The position numbers and the translations under genes are program-made. From Phylloscopus collybita (lineage: Eukaryota > Chordata > Aves > Passeriformes > Phylloscopidae), in NCBI GenBank assembly GCA_027886175.1, contig JAJNNQ010000077.1, positions 4,402,001-4,466,000 on the forward strand: 64,000 bases of DNA, written 5' to 3'. Under the pieces are notes generated by a model. That model was not told the origin of the DNA, made no database searches, and saw nothing but the letters and a program-made list of their open reading frames with translations. The first letter of the stretch is position 1. The number at the start of each line of letters is the position of its first letter. Positions 33,420 through 45,365 of the stretch are shown one piece after another.

Positions 33420-34460
33420 AAGGTTCCCTAAATTAACTTGGTGTTTAAGAGGGCATCACTTATTCAGGCTTGAGGTCTAACATGTGGTAACTCCTAACCT
33501 TACATGGACATGTGATTCTAAAAGAGTGTTACTTAAATACAGTCACTACATGTGCATTACAATTTAGCCATCATCATAAAACCCACCCCAAGTTCCCAGA
33601 TTCAGTCCTTGTTTTCTCTATCATTGCACTCTTCAGCCAGATGTCTTCTTCTCTTCCAAAGATCCTTGCTGGGAAAGCAGGCCCTGCATGCTTTGTTCCT
33701 GTGCCAGAAGTTCACAGGCACAGGGAAAATGGAATGAACCCTTTTGATATGCAGCCCAAGGCTGTGTGTGCCCAGGCAGAGGCAGGCAGGACGCAGAGCT
33801 GTCAGCAAAGGAAGGGCCCAGCCAGGTGGGGCAGCCGCGGGTGACGACAGCCTGCAGGGACAGAGGCACAGGGCATGGACACCGTAGGACAGCCTGGGCT
33901 GCACAGGCCACAGGGATGGGCAGCAGCTGCAAGGCCCTGACACAGCCAACTCCTGCAGCACTTGGGCCATGGCTGCTGGCCCTGGGCCTGAGCCAGCAGG
34001 AGGGGACAAGTGACCCTTGCAGGCCTGCAAGGGCCTCATGGCCTCCTTGTCCCTGCTCAGCAGCCTGGCAGGGGCTGCCCCATGGTGCTGCCCTTGGCAT
34101 TGCACATCCCCACATGCCAGTGGCCTGGGAAGAGCCCTGAGCAAGGAGGGAGGGACAGGATGTGCCTTGGCAGGGGCTGGGGCTCAGGCCTTGGCCCTTT
34201 GCATTCCTGAAACACATCCAGGTTTGCTCAGCATCAGAGACACCTTTGCCTTGTTTGTCCCCACCTGTCCTCACTGCCTGCAGCGTTCTGCTCTACCAGG
34301 ATCCTGGAGAAACTTTCATAGTTGTGTTTCTCTGTGGGACCCATTAAAACTTCAAGAAAGTTTGGACTTTGAATCTGATTTGGAGTTCTTGAGAAGTTTT
34401 TTGAACACACTCTGAGGGACTGAATCTGATGTAAACAGCACCAAAACCCCAAGAGATTAA
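33420..34460 (-). repeat. Block X, copy 5, inverted
   Basis: Reverse complement of copy 1 with full length on both sides. It belongs to composite unit copy 2, upstream of the receptor pseudogene. Confidence 0.82.
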
Positions 34461-36720
34461 TTAAAGTCCTTGTGCTGTGTCTGTGCTGATGAGCTGGGCT
34501 GAGCTCATGGAAGAGAGGATGGTCTTGGAAACCAGGAAGAGCTACAAAAAGACATTTCTCTTGAGGAGCAGCTCCTCTCCCAGCCCAGCAGGGCTGAGGG
34601 CACTGCTTGCAGATACCTGAGAGCAGTGAAGCAGACAGAGGCTTAAAGAGACAGGAAGGACAATTCTGAGATTATTCACGGAGAAATCTTCACAGCTTTT
34701 AAAAACTCTGAGCTTCTTTCTGGGGAAATTTTTACAGCTTTTGGCACAATCATTCTCTGGCTGCAGGGATCTCCTCAAGCTCACCCAGGACAGCACTGAG
34801 GTGACTGTAAGGATGGCTCTGCTGCCCTTTCTGCTTTGGGGGAGGATGTGCTCCAGAGCGGGGCTGCCCTGGGCACCGTCAGAGGGACAGGGCAGGACGG
34901 CTCCTGCTGCCAGGGACGGCTGCAGGGGCTGAAGCTGGGGCTGCAGCCAGGGCTGCCCAGGGCTGTCCTGCAGAGCAGCTCCTGCAGCCCTCAGGGCTCT
35001 TGGCCAGCCCAGGGCATCTGCCACCTGCCAGGGGCAGCTCTCAGCCTGCCTGAGAGTTCCCATGGATGCTGGAGGGGAGCAGTGGGTGCAAGGAGTGACT
35101 CCTGCCAGGGCAGGTCCTGCTGCTGCTGCTGCTGTGGAGAGGGTGCTGTGTGTGCCAGGGCTGCTCAGAGCTCCAGCTCATGCACAGGTCGTTTCTGAGG
35201 GGACTTTCCATGAGCTCATTCAGGGCAGGAGTTTCCTGCTTGAGTCTCTGCTCTCCTGAATCTGTGCTCCCACTTCTCCCTGGCTCAGCTTGGTGGCAAT
35301 GCAAACTCAGCTGTGCAGGGCAGAGCAGGGGCTGAGGCTCTTCAACCATCCCACTGAGTTTTCCTGGGAATCTCAGCAAGTGCCTGCAGCTGCCCAGGCT
35401 CCAGATCCATGCAGCATCAGCTTTCCATGGTGCCCAGGCCTGGGGGAGCTGTTCTTTAATGCCTGCAGCTGGGAGCAGCTGCAGGGCAGAGCTGGCCCAG
35501 GGGCTGGGCTGGGCTCTGGCAGCTGTGGCAGGGAAGGAGCCCGGGCCCACAGGAACAGCTCGGGCTGGGACAGCTGCAGCAGCAGAGCCCTGGGCAGGGA
35601 GGGAGGGAGGCAGTGCTGAGGGCAGCCCTGCTGCTGCTGCTGCTGCAGCTGCTGCTGCAGGGGAGATGTGGCAGCTGCCAGCCCTGCCCTGCAGGGCAGA
35701 CACTGGCCTGAGCAGCACAGCTGCTGTGTCCCCTGGCAGCCAGCACAGCCCTCAGCCCGGGGGCTGGGGGCCCTCAGTCCCCTCCTGGGCCGGCAGAGCA
35801 GCTCCAGAGATGAAGGGCATCTCTGCTGCCATGTGCCCATTGCCTGCTGCCCAGGGCCTGAGGGCCACTGTCCTGCACTGCTGCTGCCTGCACTGCAGGG
35901 GCTGGGCAGGGCTGGGCAGGTAAAGGCTTTTCCTCAGGGCCCGGCTCTCTCTCTCCTTGCCTTGCCCAGCTGCTGCTGCCATTGCTGAGGGGCTCTCTGG
36001 GAATGGCACTTCCAGCTGCAGGCTCAGGCCCAGCCCTTGGGCTCCTCCTGCTCAGGCTGAGCACAGCAGTGGGGTGTCCCAGCTCCCTCTGCCTGGGGAG
36101 CCCTGGGCAGGGCAGGCTGGCAGGCTGAGAATGAGTTGACTCTCCCTGATTATGGGAAAGGCAGGAGTCACTTTGTGTGCCAGGCATCCCTCTGCTCTCA
36201 GAATTTTCTCCTGGCTTTCTAGGGAAACAAGGGAGTGGAACTCAGAAAGGTGCAGGTCCAGGACAGCTGGGAACAGGAGAGAGGGACAGAGCAGCTCCCC
36301 TCAGTCTGCACTAAGGCTCAGACAATCCTCCTGCCTCACTGGACTCTCTGTTCTCCCCAGGTGCAGCAGAATCTCTCGTTCTGCCTCCTGCAATCCCCAT
36401 CCTTTTGCCCTGGCAGCTCCTGTGCCTTAGGAGCTGATTCTGTGTCCAAGTTCAAACACCAGGACTGGCCCCTGCCCTCAGTGTTCCCCTGCACTGACTG
36501 GGGGTCAGGGTTGTTTCCCACGTGTCCTGCAGGTCGAGGTTTGGCTCTTCACACAACATTGTCCAGCAGCAACCAGGGCTCCAGGAACCAAAAGAAAGAG
36601 ATCTCCTGGACATAGAAAAGGGGGAGGTGTTTAGAAGCAGAGAATGGCCTATTAGAAAGGGCTTTGACTTTTCCATGAGAACTTTTGCCTCTAATATCAT
36701 TGTCTTTCCTCCTTCTGCAG
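34461..36720. other. Receptor upstream block, copy 2
   Basis: Reverse complement of the upstream regions at 16009-17500 and 58641-60440. The outer part has CTG-rich sequence at 35630-35655. The inner part (35860-36720) is shared with the 57685 receptor but missing upstream of the 15085 receptor. It ends in a strong splice acceptor, TTTCCTCCTTCTGCAG, at 36720. Confidence 0.6.
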
Positions 36721-36743
36721 GTTAGAATTTTGAGACACCGCAA

Positions 36744-37659
36744 ATGTCCAACAGCAGCTCCATCAGCCATTTCCTCCTGCTGGCAATGGCAGACAGGCGG
36801 CAGCTGCAGCTCCTGCACTTCTGCCTCTTCCTGGGCATCTCCCTGGCTGCCCTCCTGGGCAACGGCCTCATCATCAGCGCCGTAGCCTGCGGCCACCACC
36901 TGCACAGCCCCATGTTCTTCTTCCTGCTCAACCTGGCCCTCACTGACCTGGGCTGCATCTGCACCACTGTCCCCAAAGCCATGCACAATTCCCTCTGGGA
37001 CACCAGGAACATCTCCTACACAGGGTGTGCTGCTCAGGTTTTTATGTTTGTCTTCTTCCTTGGGTCAGAGCTTGCCCTGCTGACCATCATGTGCTACGAC
37101 CGCTACGTGTCCATCTGCAAACCCCTGCACTATGGGACCCTCCTGAGCAGCAGAGCTTGTGCCCACATGGCAGCAGCTGCCTGGGCCAGTGCCTTTCTCT
37201 ATGCTCTCCTGCACACAGCCAATACATTTTCCCTGCCCTTGTGCCATGGCAATGCTCTGGGCCAGTTCTTCTGTGAAATCCCAGATTCTCAAGCTCTCCT
37301 GCTCACACTCACACTTCAGGGAACTTGGGCTTCTTGTTGGTAGTGTCTCTTTATGTCTTGGTTGTTTTGTGTTCATTGTTTTCTCCTATGTGCAGATCTT
37401 CAGGGCTGTGCTGAGGATCCCCTCTGATCAGGGACGGCACAAAGCCTTTTCCACCTGCTTCCCTCACCTGGCTGTGCTCTCCCTGTTTGTCAGCACCTCA
37501 TTTGTTGCCTACCTGAAGCCCCCCTCCATCTCCTCCCCATCTCTGGATCTGGCCCTGTCAGTTCTGTACTCAGTGGTGCCTCCTGCGCTGAAACCCCTCA
37601 TCTACAGCCTGAGGAACCAGCAGCTCAAGACTGCAGTGTGGACACTGATCGCTGGATGA
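36744..37659 (+). pseudogene. Olfactory receptor pseudogene, OR14-like, frameshifted
   Basis: The first 179 or so codons match the intact receptors (MSNSSSISHF start, LLGNG, CYDRYVSICKPLHY). At about 37280-37282, GAAATCCCAGATTC has two C fewer than expected from GAAGTGCCCCAGATC in the 15085 receptor. This shifts the frame, and the first frame ends at 37343. The second frame runs from there to 37659 and restores TM5-TM7, including KAFSTC. TM7 also reads PPALKPLIYSLRN, with Lys in place of the conserved Asn. The same 5' splice acceptor (exon at 36721) as the 57685 receptor is kept. A sequencing error could explain the shift, but not the Lys change. Confidence 0.85.
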
Positions 37660-38005
37660 TTACAGAAACATTAAACTGCTGGCCAGTTTCTGCTAATCAT
37701 TTGTAATAGAAGTCATCTTTAATAGATCCTGTTGGTTTGGTTGTGTTTTTAGGGTTTTTTTCCCCTCTCTTTTAATTTTTCAGATTTATCCACAAATAAA
37801 AAACATTGTTTGTGCTCTTCCTTGTTTTGATTCTCTCCACCTTCACTGTGGCTCCAGACTGTGTCAAGGAGGAGCTGTGCTCTCAGTGGCTGTAAATGAA
37901 CTAAAGCATCTCTCAGCAAAGATTTCACTGGAGATCACCCTTTTTTCCTCTGGAGCTGCAGCAGCAATGTCTGTGTGCAGAGCTGGAGGCAGGGCAGGGG
38001 TGACA
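37660..38005. other. Receptor 3' flank, shortened
   Basis: Matches 14750-15085 in reverse complement, then passes directly into CR1 at about 38010. Roughly 1.6 kb present in copies 1 and 3 is missing here. Confidence 0.6.
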
Positions 38006-38009
38006 CAGT

Positions 38010-38320
38010 AGCTTTGCTCCTGCCGGCCACAACATTCCTGATCCAGGCCAGGAGCCATTGGCCTTCTTGGCCCCCTGGGCACACTGCTGCCTCATGTCCA
38101 GCCTGCTGTCCAGCAGTTCCTGCAGGTCCCTTTCTGCCTGGGCACTGTCCAGCCACTCTGTCCCCAGCCTGTAGCACTGCAGGGGTTGCTGTGGCCAAAG
38201 TGCAGGACTCGGCACTTGGACTTGTTAAACCTGACATTTTTGGATTTGGGCTCATGATCCAGCCTGTCCAGGGCCCTGTGCAGAGCCCTCCTGCCCTCCA
38301 GCAGATCCACACTAACACCT
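38010..38320 (-). mobile_element. CR1 LINE fragment, minus strand
   Basis: The minus strand encodes [20 protein letters not shown] and [18 protein letters not shown], the same ORF2 region as 12859-13462. It is the inverted counterpart belonging to composite unit copy 2. Confidence 0.85.
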
Positions 38321-39654
38321 GCAGGAGAGATAGCCAAGGGCTGGGCAGGGCTGGCAGGGCCACAGGCACCCAGGCCTTTGTCCCCTGGGCTCTGCCAGCG
38401 CCTCTGCAGGCCCCACAAAAGGAACTTTCCTTGCAGGAAAGCCTGCACTTGGCTTCTGCCTGGCCCCTCCCTGAGCAGGCTGGCAGGCCTTGCAGCTTTA
38501 GGACATTTGTCCTTGCTGCCCCTGCCATCCCCCTGCCCCACCAACAGCCCCCAGCCAGCCGCGAGGGACAGGCCCTGCTGTGCCAGGCCTGGGCTCAGGC
38601 CTTGGCCTTTCTGCTCCCTCCAGCCAGCCCAGGCCTTGCTCAGCATTGCAGTCCCTGCTCACAGCCTTGGGCTCCCTGCAATCCTGGCCTCAAGGAGCTG
38701 CTCTCCCCAGTCCCTGGGCAGCCTTTGGCACTCCCTGCCCTCACTGGGGCCCAGGAATGCTCCAAGGGACTTGGGGTTTTGCTTCTGACTCCTTCAGCAG
38801 CTTCTTCAACCTTCTCTCAGTGCCTCGGGGGTCCTGGACTCAGCCCCAAATCCACCATGGGGTGATGAAAACACAGAAAGCCCTCAGGAGCTCCATGTCA
38901 TCCTTCAAATGTCTTTGAGTCTCCAGGGCCTGTGCAGCTGCTTCGAGTCAGTTTGGAGTCCTGTGAAGGAGGGAGATTTCTAAGTGCACCTCATGATTTT
39001 TTTTTTTTTTTTAAACACATGAGTATTTTTAAATTTTTCAGTTCATTGAAGAGGTGACTGAAGGATTCACCAAGTGATCTTAATGCTGAATGTTTCTTTA
39101 GAAGGTGTGGGCATGGAGAAGAATGAGCCCTTTGCAGGCTGACCCTGTTTGGACAACTTGATCCTCACTCCAACCTCACCACATCTGACACTGCCCACTG
39201 GGGACTGACATCCCTGTGCCCTGCAGCAGAACCTTGTCCCCTGAGCTCTGCAGCTGGCTGTCCTAGCCCATTGCACCATGTCCCACCTGGTCTCCTCAGG
39301 CCTCGGCCTGCACACAGGCCCAGGAAAAGTTTTCCTCTTGGTGAGGAAAGAATGGAAAAGCCTGAGCAGGTTTCCTAAACAACAAAGCCGACTCAGGATG
39401 CACATGCTCAGGACAGGCTGCCTGGAATGATGTCACCTTTCTACAAGGGACAGTGTCACCAGAAATGATCTCTGTAAGCAGAATTCTCTGAGTCTCTCAG
39501 CTGAATTCTCTGTCCCTGTCCTGGATCTGTGCTGCAGATGGAAGCTCCTGGTGCCATCCTCCGCTTGACCCCTTCTGTGGAATGTAGACAGAGGTTCCAA
39601 GGTGTGTAAAGTAAGCGTTGTTCAATGTTGATGCAAAGCTTTTGTGTTCCTCCT
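38321..39654. other. Unassigned sequence, no gene supported
   Basis: GC-rich with a 296-residue open frame (37975-38865) that is CR1 antisense plus low-complexity sequence. After a T-run at 38998-39012 it becomes more mixed. I recognise no protein, RNA or repeat termini. Confidence 0.4.
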
Positions 39655-41360
39655 GGAACCAAGGAGACTCCTGAGGCACTGCAAGGCCTTGTTTAACCAA
39701 GGGTCCATTGTGACACAGCCCATGGAATCAAGGAGACAGTTGTGAATCTTCTTTGAATCAAGAAGAAACTGGTGACACCACAGAACCTCATTGAACTAAG
39801 GTTCTTTGTGGCACAGCAGGTCCTCGTTGGAACCCAGGGGACCATTGTGACAAGGCAGGGCCTAATGGAACCATGGAGACCACTGTGACACTAAGGAAAC
39901 TCATGGAACCACAGTGACTATTGGGATGCTATGGAACCTCACAGAACTAAGGGTCCATTGTGACATTGTGGTGCCTCCTGGAAACAAACATTGTGAAACT
40001 TGGAGGCCGAATGGAACAAGTGTTTCTATTGTGACACTGCAGAACCTCATGGAATTGAGGCGACCATGTTACACTACAGAAGCTCATGGAACCAAGGGGC
40101 CATTGTGACACTGTGGAACCAAGGAAACTGTTGTTGACAGTACTAAAACTCATGGAATGAAAAGTCCAGTGTGACATGCCAGAACTCTATGGACCCAAGG
40201 GTCCAATGTGACCAGTGAAATTTAGAAAACTCATGAAACAAAGGATTCATTAGGACACTGCAGAAACAAGGAGACCATTGTTGACACTATGGAAGCTCAT
40301 GTAACTGAGCTGCCATTGTTACACTCCAAAGTGTCATTGAACCAAAGAGACCATTATCCAACTCTTAACCTCATGGCACTAAGGCTTCACTGTGACACAG
40401 CAGGATTACATGAAACCAATTCTCCATTGTGACAATGCAGGTCGAAGGACACCATGGTGACACTAAGGAAGCTCATGGAACCAAGCGGCCACTGTGACAC
40501 AGCAAGGCCTTGTGGAACCAAGGAGACCATTGTGACATCATGGAATCTCATGGAACCAAGGTTCCATTGTTACAGCCCAGAACCAAGGAGACTATTTTGA
40601 CAGTACAGAACCTCCTGGAATCAAGGGTCAGTTGTGAAAAAGTTGGGCTTCATGGAACCAAAAACCCATGGTGACACAGCAGGGCCACATGGAACCAATG
40701 GTCCATAGTGATACTGTGGATCCAAGGAGGCCATGCCGATACTATGGAACTTCATGGAACCAAGGGTCCATGGTGACACAACTGGGCCCCAGCGGACCAA
40801 TCGTTCATTGTGACAATGCAGATCCAAGGAGATCATGGTGACACTGCAGAACCCCATGGATCCAAGGAGCCACTGTGGCACTGTGGGGCCTCCTTGGAAC
40901 AAAGGCCACTGTTGATTGTATAGAAGACGCTCATGGAAACTATGGGACATTGTGACACTGCAGAGCCTCATGGAACAAAGGAGACCACTGCAACACGGAG
41001 GAATTTTATGGAACAAAGCAGCCATTTGCACACTACAGATCCAAGGACACCATTGCTGGCAGTACAAAACCTCATGGAACTGAGGGGCCATTGTTATACA
41101 GCAAGGCCTGGTGGAACCAAGGGGCCAGTGTGACACGGTGGGGTCCCATGGAATCAAACATTTCTTGTGACACAGTGGGGCTGCTTGTCACCAGTTGTCC
41201 ATTGTGATACTGCAGATGCAAGAGACCGTGGTGACACTATGGCAGTTCATGGAACCAAGGGGCTGGTGTGGCACACCAAGGCCTTGTGGAACCAAGGAGA
41301 GCATTGTGGCAGTGCAGAACCAAGGAGGCCATTTTGACAGGATGGACCCTAATTGAATCA
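39655..41360 (+). repeat. 37-bp minisatellite array M6
   Basis: About 1.7 kb of diverged units; CATGGAACCAAGG and TTGTGACACTG remain recognisable. One more piece continues at 42030-42110 after an insertion. Confidence 0.85.
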
Positions 41361-41365
41361 AGGGT

Positions 41366-42028
41366 TGAGAAGAATCTAAAGGGTTAAGAGTTTAGCTAAA
41401 GGGATAGGAGCAAGAAGCAATGGATATTAATGAAGAGTTTAGAGTAGAAGCAATGTAGGATAATTGATCATTGCCAGATGGATCTAGTTTGAGAAGACAA
41501 TGTATCATTTGCCTGACTTTGCTGTGTTTGTAGAAGTTATGAGGGGAGGATGGAGTATTGTAAAGATGAAGAAACTGCAGCTGCACCTGGGCCCGCAAGT
41601 CAGTCAGAACCAGGCAGGAGAGCTTGAACCATGCCCAAGGGGTCAGAGAGCCTGCCAACAAGACCAAGGTGAGAAGTTTACCTTGAGGAAGAGGCTCCTG
41701 ACTTCATCATATGGCACCACTGACCCATTTCAAAACCCACCAACCCAATATGAGTGAAGGACTGTGCAAGCATGACAGGACTTTGAGCTAATTTCATGAT
41801 GAAGAGGAGAGAAGGCAGGGTTAAGTAATAAGAATGTATAGGCGTGTTGAATGATTACATGAATATGTAAGATTTTATAGAGAAATTGAGAGCCAGAGCT
41901 CTGTGATTTTTGCACACATCTTTGGGAGTTTACTTCCCATTTTGCCTGCCACTGAATTAGACACAACACTTTCTAACTTTAACTAGCTGGAGAGCCTTTG
42001 TCTGTGCTCTATTTACCTGATGTTGGAC
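41366..42028. mobile_element. LTR-like insertion in array M6
   Basis: About 660 bp of non-repeat, AT-rich sequence interrupts M6. CAAGGGT stands on both sides, but that word also belongs to the 37-bp unit, so it is weak evidence for a target duplication. A TAATAAGAATGTATAGG stretch near 41826 could be promoter-like. No clear TG...CA termini. Confidence 0.4.
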
Positions 42029-42110
42029 CCAAGGGTCCATCGTTATACTGCAGGGCCTCATGGAACCAAGGAGCCATTGTGACACTGTGGGGCACAATGG
42101 ACTCAAGGAC

Positions 42111-43140
42111 ACTGCTGATACTGAAATCCACTGGATAGAAACTTCTGAACAAAACTTTTGAATATTTGAGAGCATTATTACAGTGTGACAGCACTGTTTT
42201 ATTCTTTATTACAGTGTGCTGGTTACTTGGGAGATCCTTCCTTCATTTGAGTGCACTGAGCATTAAATGAACAGAGTTTTGATCACACACACTGATTATG
42301 CATTCATTAGCTATCCTCACTTCCTTTGAATTTACTTGACATAGTTGCCCCCCTTCTCACAAGTTCTTATCTGGTTCTTTGGGGTCTGTCTTCAACATCC
42401 AGTGTCCTTTTTAGATGGCTGTTCCTCGACCCCCACTTTTGAATATGGCAATATCATTCTTTTGCAAACCTTCTGTTTTGTCAGCCTTGTAGAGCTGAGC
42501 TGATGTTTTTCTTGCATTTTGAATGACTGCTATTTGCTGTTTGAGGGAACAGGGATGGGACAGCTGGGCTGCACCGACCCAAGGGATGTTCCCTTGCATG
42601 TCACACCATGATCAGCAATAAACGGCAGGAAGCAGGGGGTGGGGCAAGGTGGGTAGAGGAATAATTTCTTTTTAGAGACTTTTTTCTTTCAAAACCTTAT
42701 CGACACATAAAGAATCCTCTCCTGCCACAAGGTGGTTAAAAATTTTTGGCTAATAGGAGATTTCCTGGGGATTTGCTTTTCTTCTGCTTGTGGCCTTTGC
42801 TTTTTTTGGATGGTTTGATTGTAGGGTTTTTGTGTTGTTGTGGGTGGGTTTTTGGGTTTTTATTGTTGGGTTTGTGTTTTTCTCTTTTGAACTGCCTTTA
42901 TTTCAATGCATAAGTTTTTTCTGCCTTTTTTAGTGGCTTGGTTGGCACCTGATAGCAAGACAAACTGACTCAACTCAGCCATCTTGCCCATAGGAAACAA
43001 AAGCACAATGATGCCCAATTAGGTTTTGCAGCCACCATCAACTGGAGGAGTTTGGTCACAGACTCTCTACCATTTGGCAGTATCCACAAAGGAATTGAAA
43101 GTGCATTTCATGCCATTGTAGAGATAATACAAATTTTCCC
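42111..43140. other. AT-rich spacer, nothing recognised
   Basis: Low-GC DNA with a G/T-rich tract at 42800-42890 (GGGTTTTT words). No supported ORF or repeat match in the window. Confidence 0.4.
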
Positions 43141-44750
43141 CAGTGGTGGTCAAGGGCTGGTCACTGAGGCATGTCACCAGGCAGTGGCTGCCAAGAGGAC
43201 TCTGTACCATGGATTTAACATTTGACCCTCATTGTTCAGCCAAATGCCACCCAGCCACTGTTCCATTTCTTCAGCCCAGCTCTCTCCAGTCTGGCTCTGA
43301 GGAGACCACAGCAGACCATGTCACAGCCCTGGCTAAAGTCTGGGCACACAACATCCCCTTCTTTTCCCTCCCATGTGGGTTCTGCAATCCCTGCCTTGTC
43401 CTGCCACTGCCTGGAATGGCTGCAGGAGGATTTGCCATATCCCCTTCCCTGCTGAGCCTGACCAGGCTGGGACTCTCCCAGATCCCCTCCCTGCCCTGGT
43501 TGCAGACTGGCTCCATGTCTGCCTTTCCCAGGTTCCCAGGACCCTCTGGCATGGCTCTGCCCTTTCCAAGGGGTTTGAGAGAGCTCTCCCAGTGACACTG
43601 CCCAGCCTTCTCAACAGCCCTGACACCAAAGGCCTTTTCCACATCCCTCAGACCCAGGTCAGTGCCCAGAACACAGCACAGCCCTGTCCAGGTCCTGGGG
43701 GTGGTTCAGAAGGGAGGCAGCTGTGATTTCTCCCCACACACCCACACCCCAATGGTCTCTCTGGGCAGTCCTTGGCTGTGCTGAGCAGTTTCCCTTGAGC
43801 CTCCCTGCCCTGGATGTTTCTCTCTGCAGTCCCAAGCACAGCCCAGTAAAGAATCCAGGTGGTTTTCCCAGAGGATTTCACTCTCAGAGTGAAGTGGCCT
43901 CAAGGCCCTGTTTGTGCCTCTGGAATTGTGCCAGCCCCGAGTGCTGCTGATGGTGTTTGTGCTCACTCTGCTTCATCTCCCTGCACACACACACAGGATG
44001 CACTGCTGAAATCTCCTAAGGACAGAGCAAACAGGCACTGCTGGCCTGGTCCCTTGGTGTCCCTCCATGCAGGGACAAACAACCTCCTGCAGGTGTGGGG
44101 AGAGGCCTGTGCTGGCCATGGTGGTTGCAGGGGCTGGTGTGGGACAATTGCCCTGGGGCAACTTCCCAGGATGTCCCCAGAACACAGACACAGCCCAGGC
44201 CCTGCTCTGCTGCTCCCTCAGGTCCATGCCAGGAGCTCTGGCTGTGCCAGGACACTGCTGGGTGCCCCCCTGCACACTGCCCCTCTGCCCCTGGGCACTG
44301 GGCTTTGCTTTGCCAGGGCATTCCTGGAGCACATTGCTAAGAGCAGCTGTGCAGGGAGAGCAAAGCCTTCGTGGGCTGCCCTCAGGAGATGATGCCCTTT
44401 GCTGCTGGAGCTGCTGTGCTGGAGCCCAGCTGTGTCCCAGCAGTGCCCATGGCCTGGCCCTGCCTGTGCTCACAGCACGCACACGCAGCAGGACAGTGAC
44501 CAAGCTGCCACAGCCCTGCGGCCTGACAGCCACACAAGGGCTGGGAAGGAGAGGCTGGAGCTGGGAAGAGCAGCTGTGGGAAGAGCCAGGGCCATTGTCC
44601 CTGGCTGTGCTGCTGGGCTGGGAGTCTCTGCCCTGCACCTCTGCTCACAGACACTGCCCCTGCAGAGACAGAGAGGGGCTGAGGGAACATCTTGGGCACC
44701 CAGGGCAGAGCAGGACACTTTATTTGACAGAAATGCAGAGTGATCAGGGC
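43141..44750. other. Receptor 3'-flank block, diverged copy
   Basis: Words such as GTGTTTGTGCTCACTCTGC, CAAACAGG.ACTG and CAGCAGTGCCCATGGCCTG keep the order seen at 14090-14750 and 56740-57400. It is much more diverged than those two are from each other, so it is the older copy. Overlapping open frames on both strands are treated as chance. Confidence 0.5.
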
Positions 44751-44829
44751 TCCTGACTGTCTGTGCTTAACACAGGCAGGGTAGATTCTGATGTAGCAAT
44801 ACTGTGAGTAATGGCATTCCTTAATGGAA

Positions 44830-45027
44830 AATGCAAAGAAAAAGAAAAAGAAAAAGAAAAAGAAAAAGAAAAAGAAAAAGAAAAAGAAAAAGAAAAAGAA
44901 AAAGAAAAAGAAAAAGAAAAAGAAAAGGAAAATGAAAAGGAAAAGGAAAAAGAAAAAGAAAAAGAAAAAGAAAAAGAAAAAGAAAAAGAAAAAGAAAAAG
45001 AAAAAGAAAAAGAAAAAGAAAAAGAAA

Positions 45028-45059
<32 letters not shown>

Positions 45060-45105
45060 AGAAGAAAAAGAAAAAGAAAAAAAGAAAAGAAAAAGAAGCA
45101 AGGCA
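44830..45105. repeat. (AAAAAG)n hexanucleotide microsatellite
   Basis: About 45 units with a few GGAAAATG-type interruptions near 44925-44945 and an A-run near 45050. All-purine on the plus strand. It yields spurious KE-rich frames and Phe/Ser-rich frames. Confidence 0.95.
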
Positions 45106-45220
45106 AGGAAAAGGAGAAAAGAAAAGATAATTAATAAAGCAAATAGAATAACAAACATGACACACGGCACAAAACAGTCTGGGCCAGTAATGAGTTCCAT
45201 TCTGAATGCTGAGGCACCTG

Positions 45221-45365
45221 ATTATTTCTGAAAAGCACAGAGTGGTCATATTCCTCAGGGCATCCTCCAGCTCCTGGTTCCTCAGGCTATGGATGAGGGG
45301 GTTCAGTGTTGGAGGCAGCAGCCAGCACAGAAGTGACAGTGCCAGAGCCAGGGATGGGCACCAGG
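45221..45365 (-). pseudogene. Olfactory receptor fragment, TM7 and tail only
   Basis: The minus strand encodes SLLCWLLPPTLNPLIHSLRN, then QELEDALRNMTTLCF, the end of an OR14-like receptor. Everything N-terminal to TM7 is missing; upstream sequence (45366 on) is unrelated GC-rich DNA. The usual stop codon is also gone and the frame runs on toward the microsatellite. Confidence 0.85.

Noticed and set aside
44811..45231. Lys/Glu-rich open frames of 107-135 codons
   Set aside because: Pure products of the (AAAAAG)n microsatellite, which has no stop in any frame.
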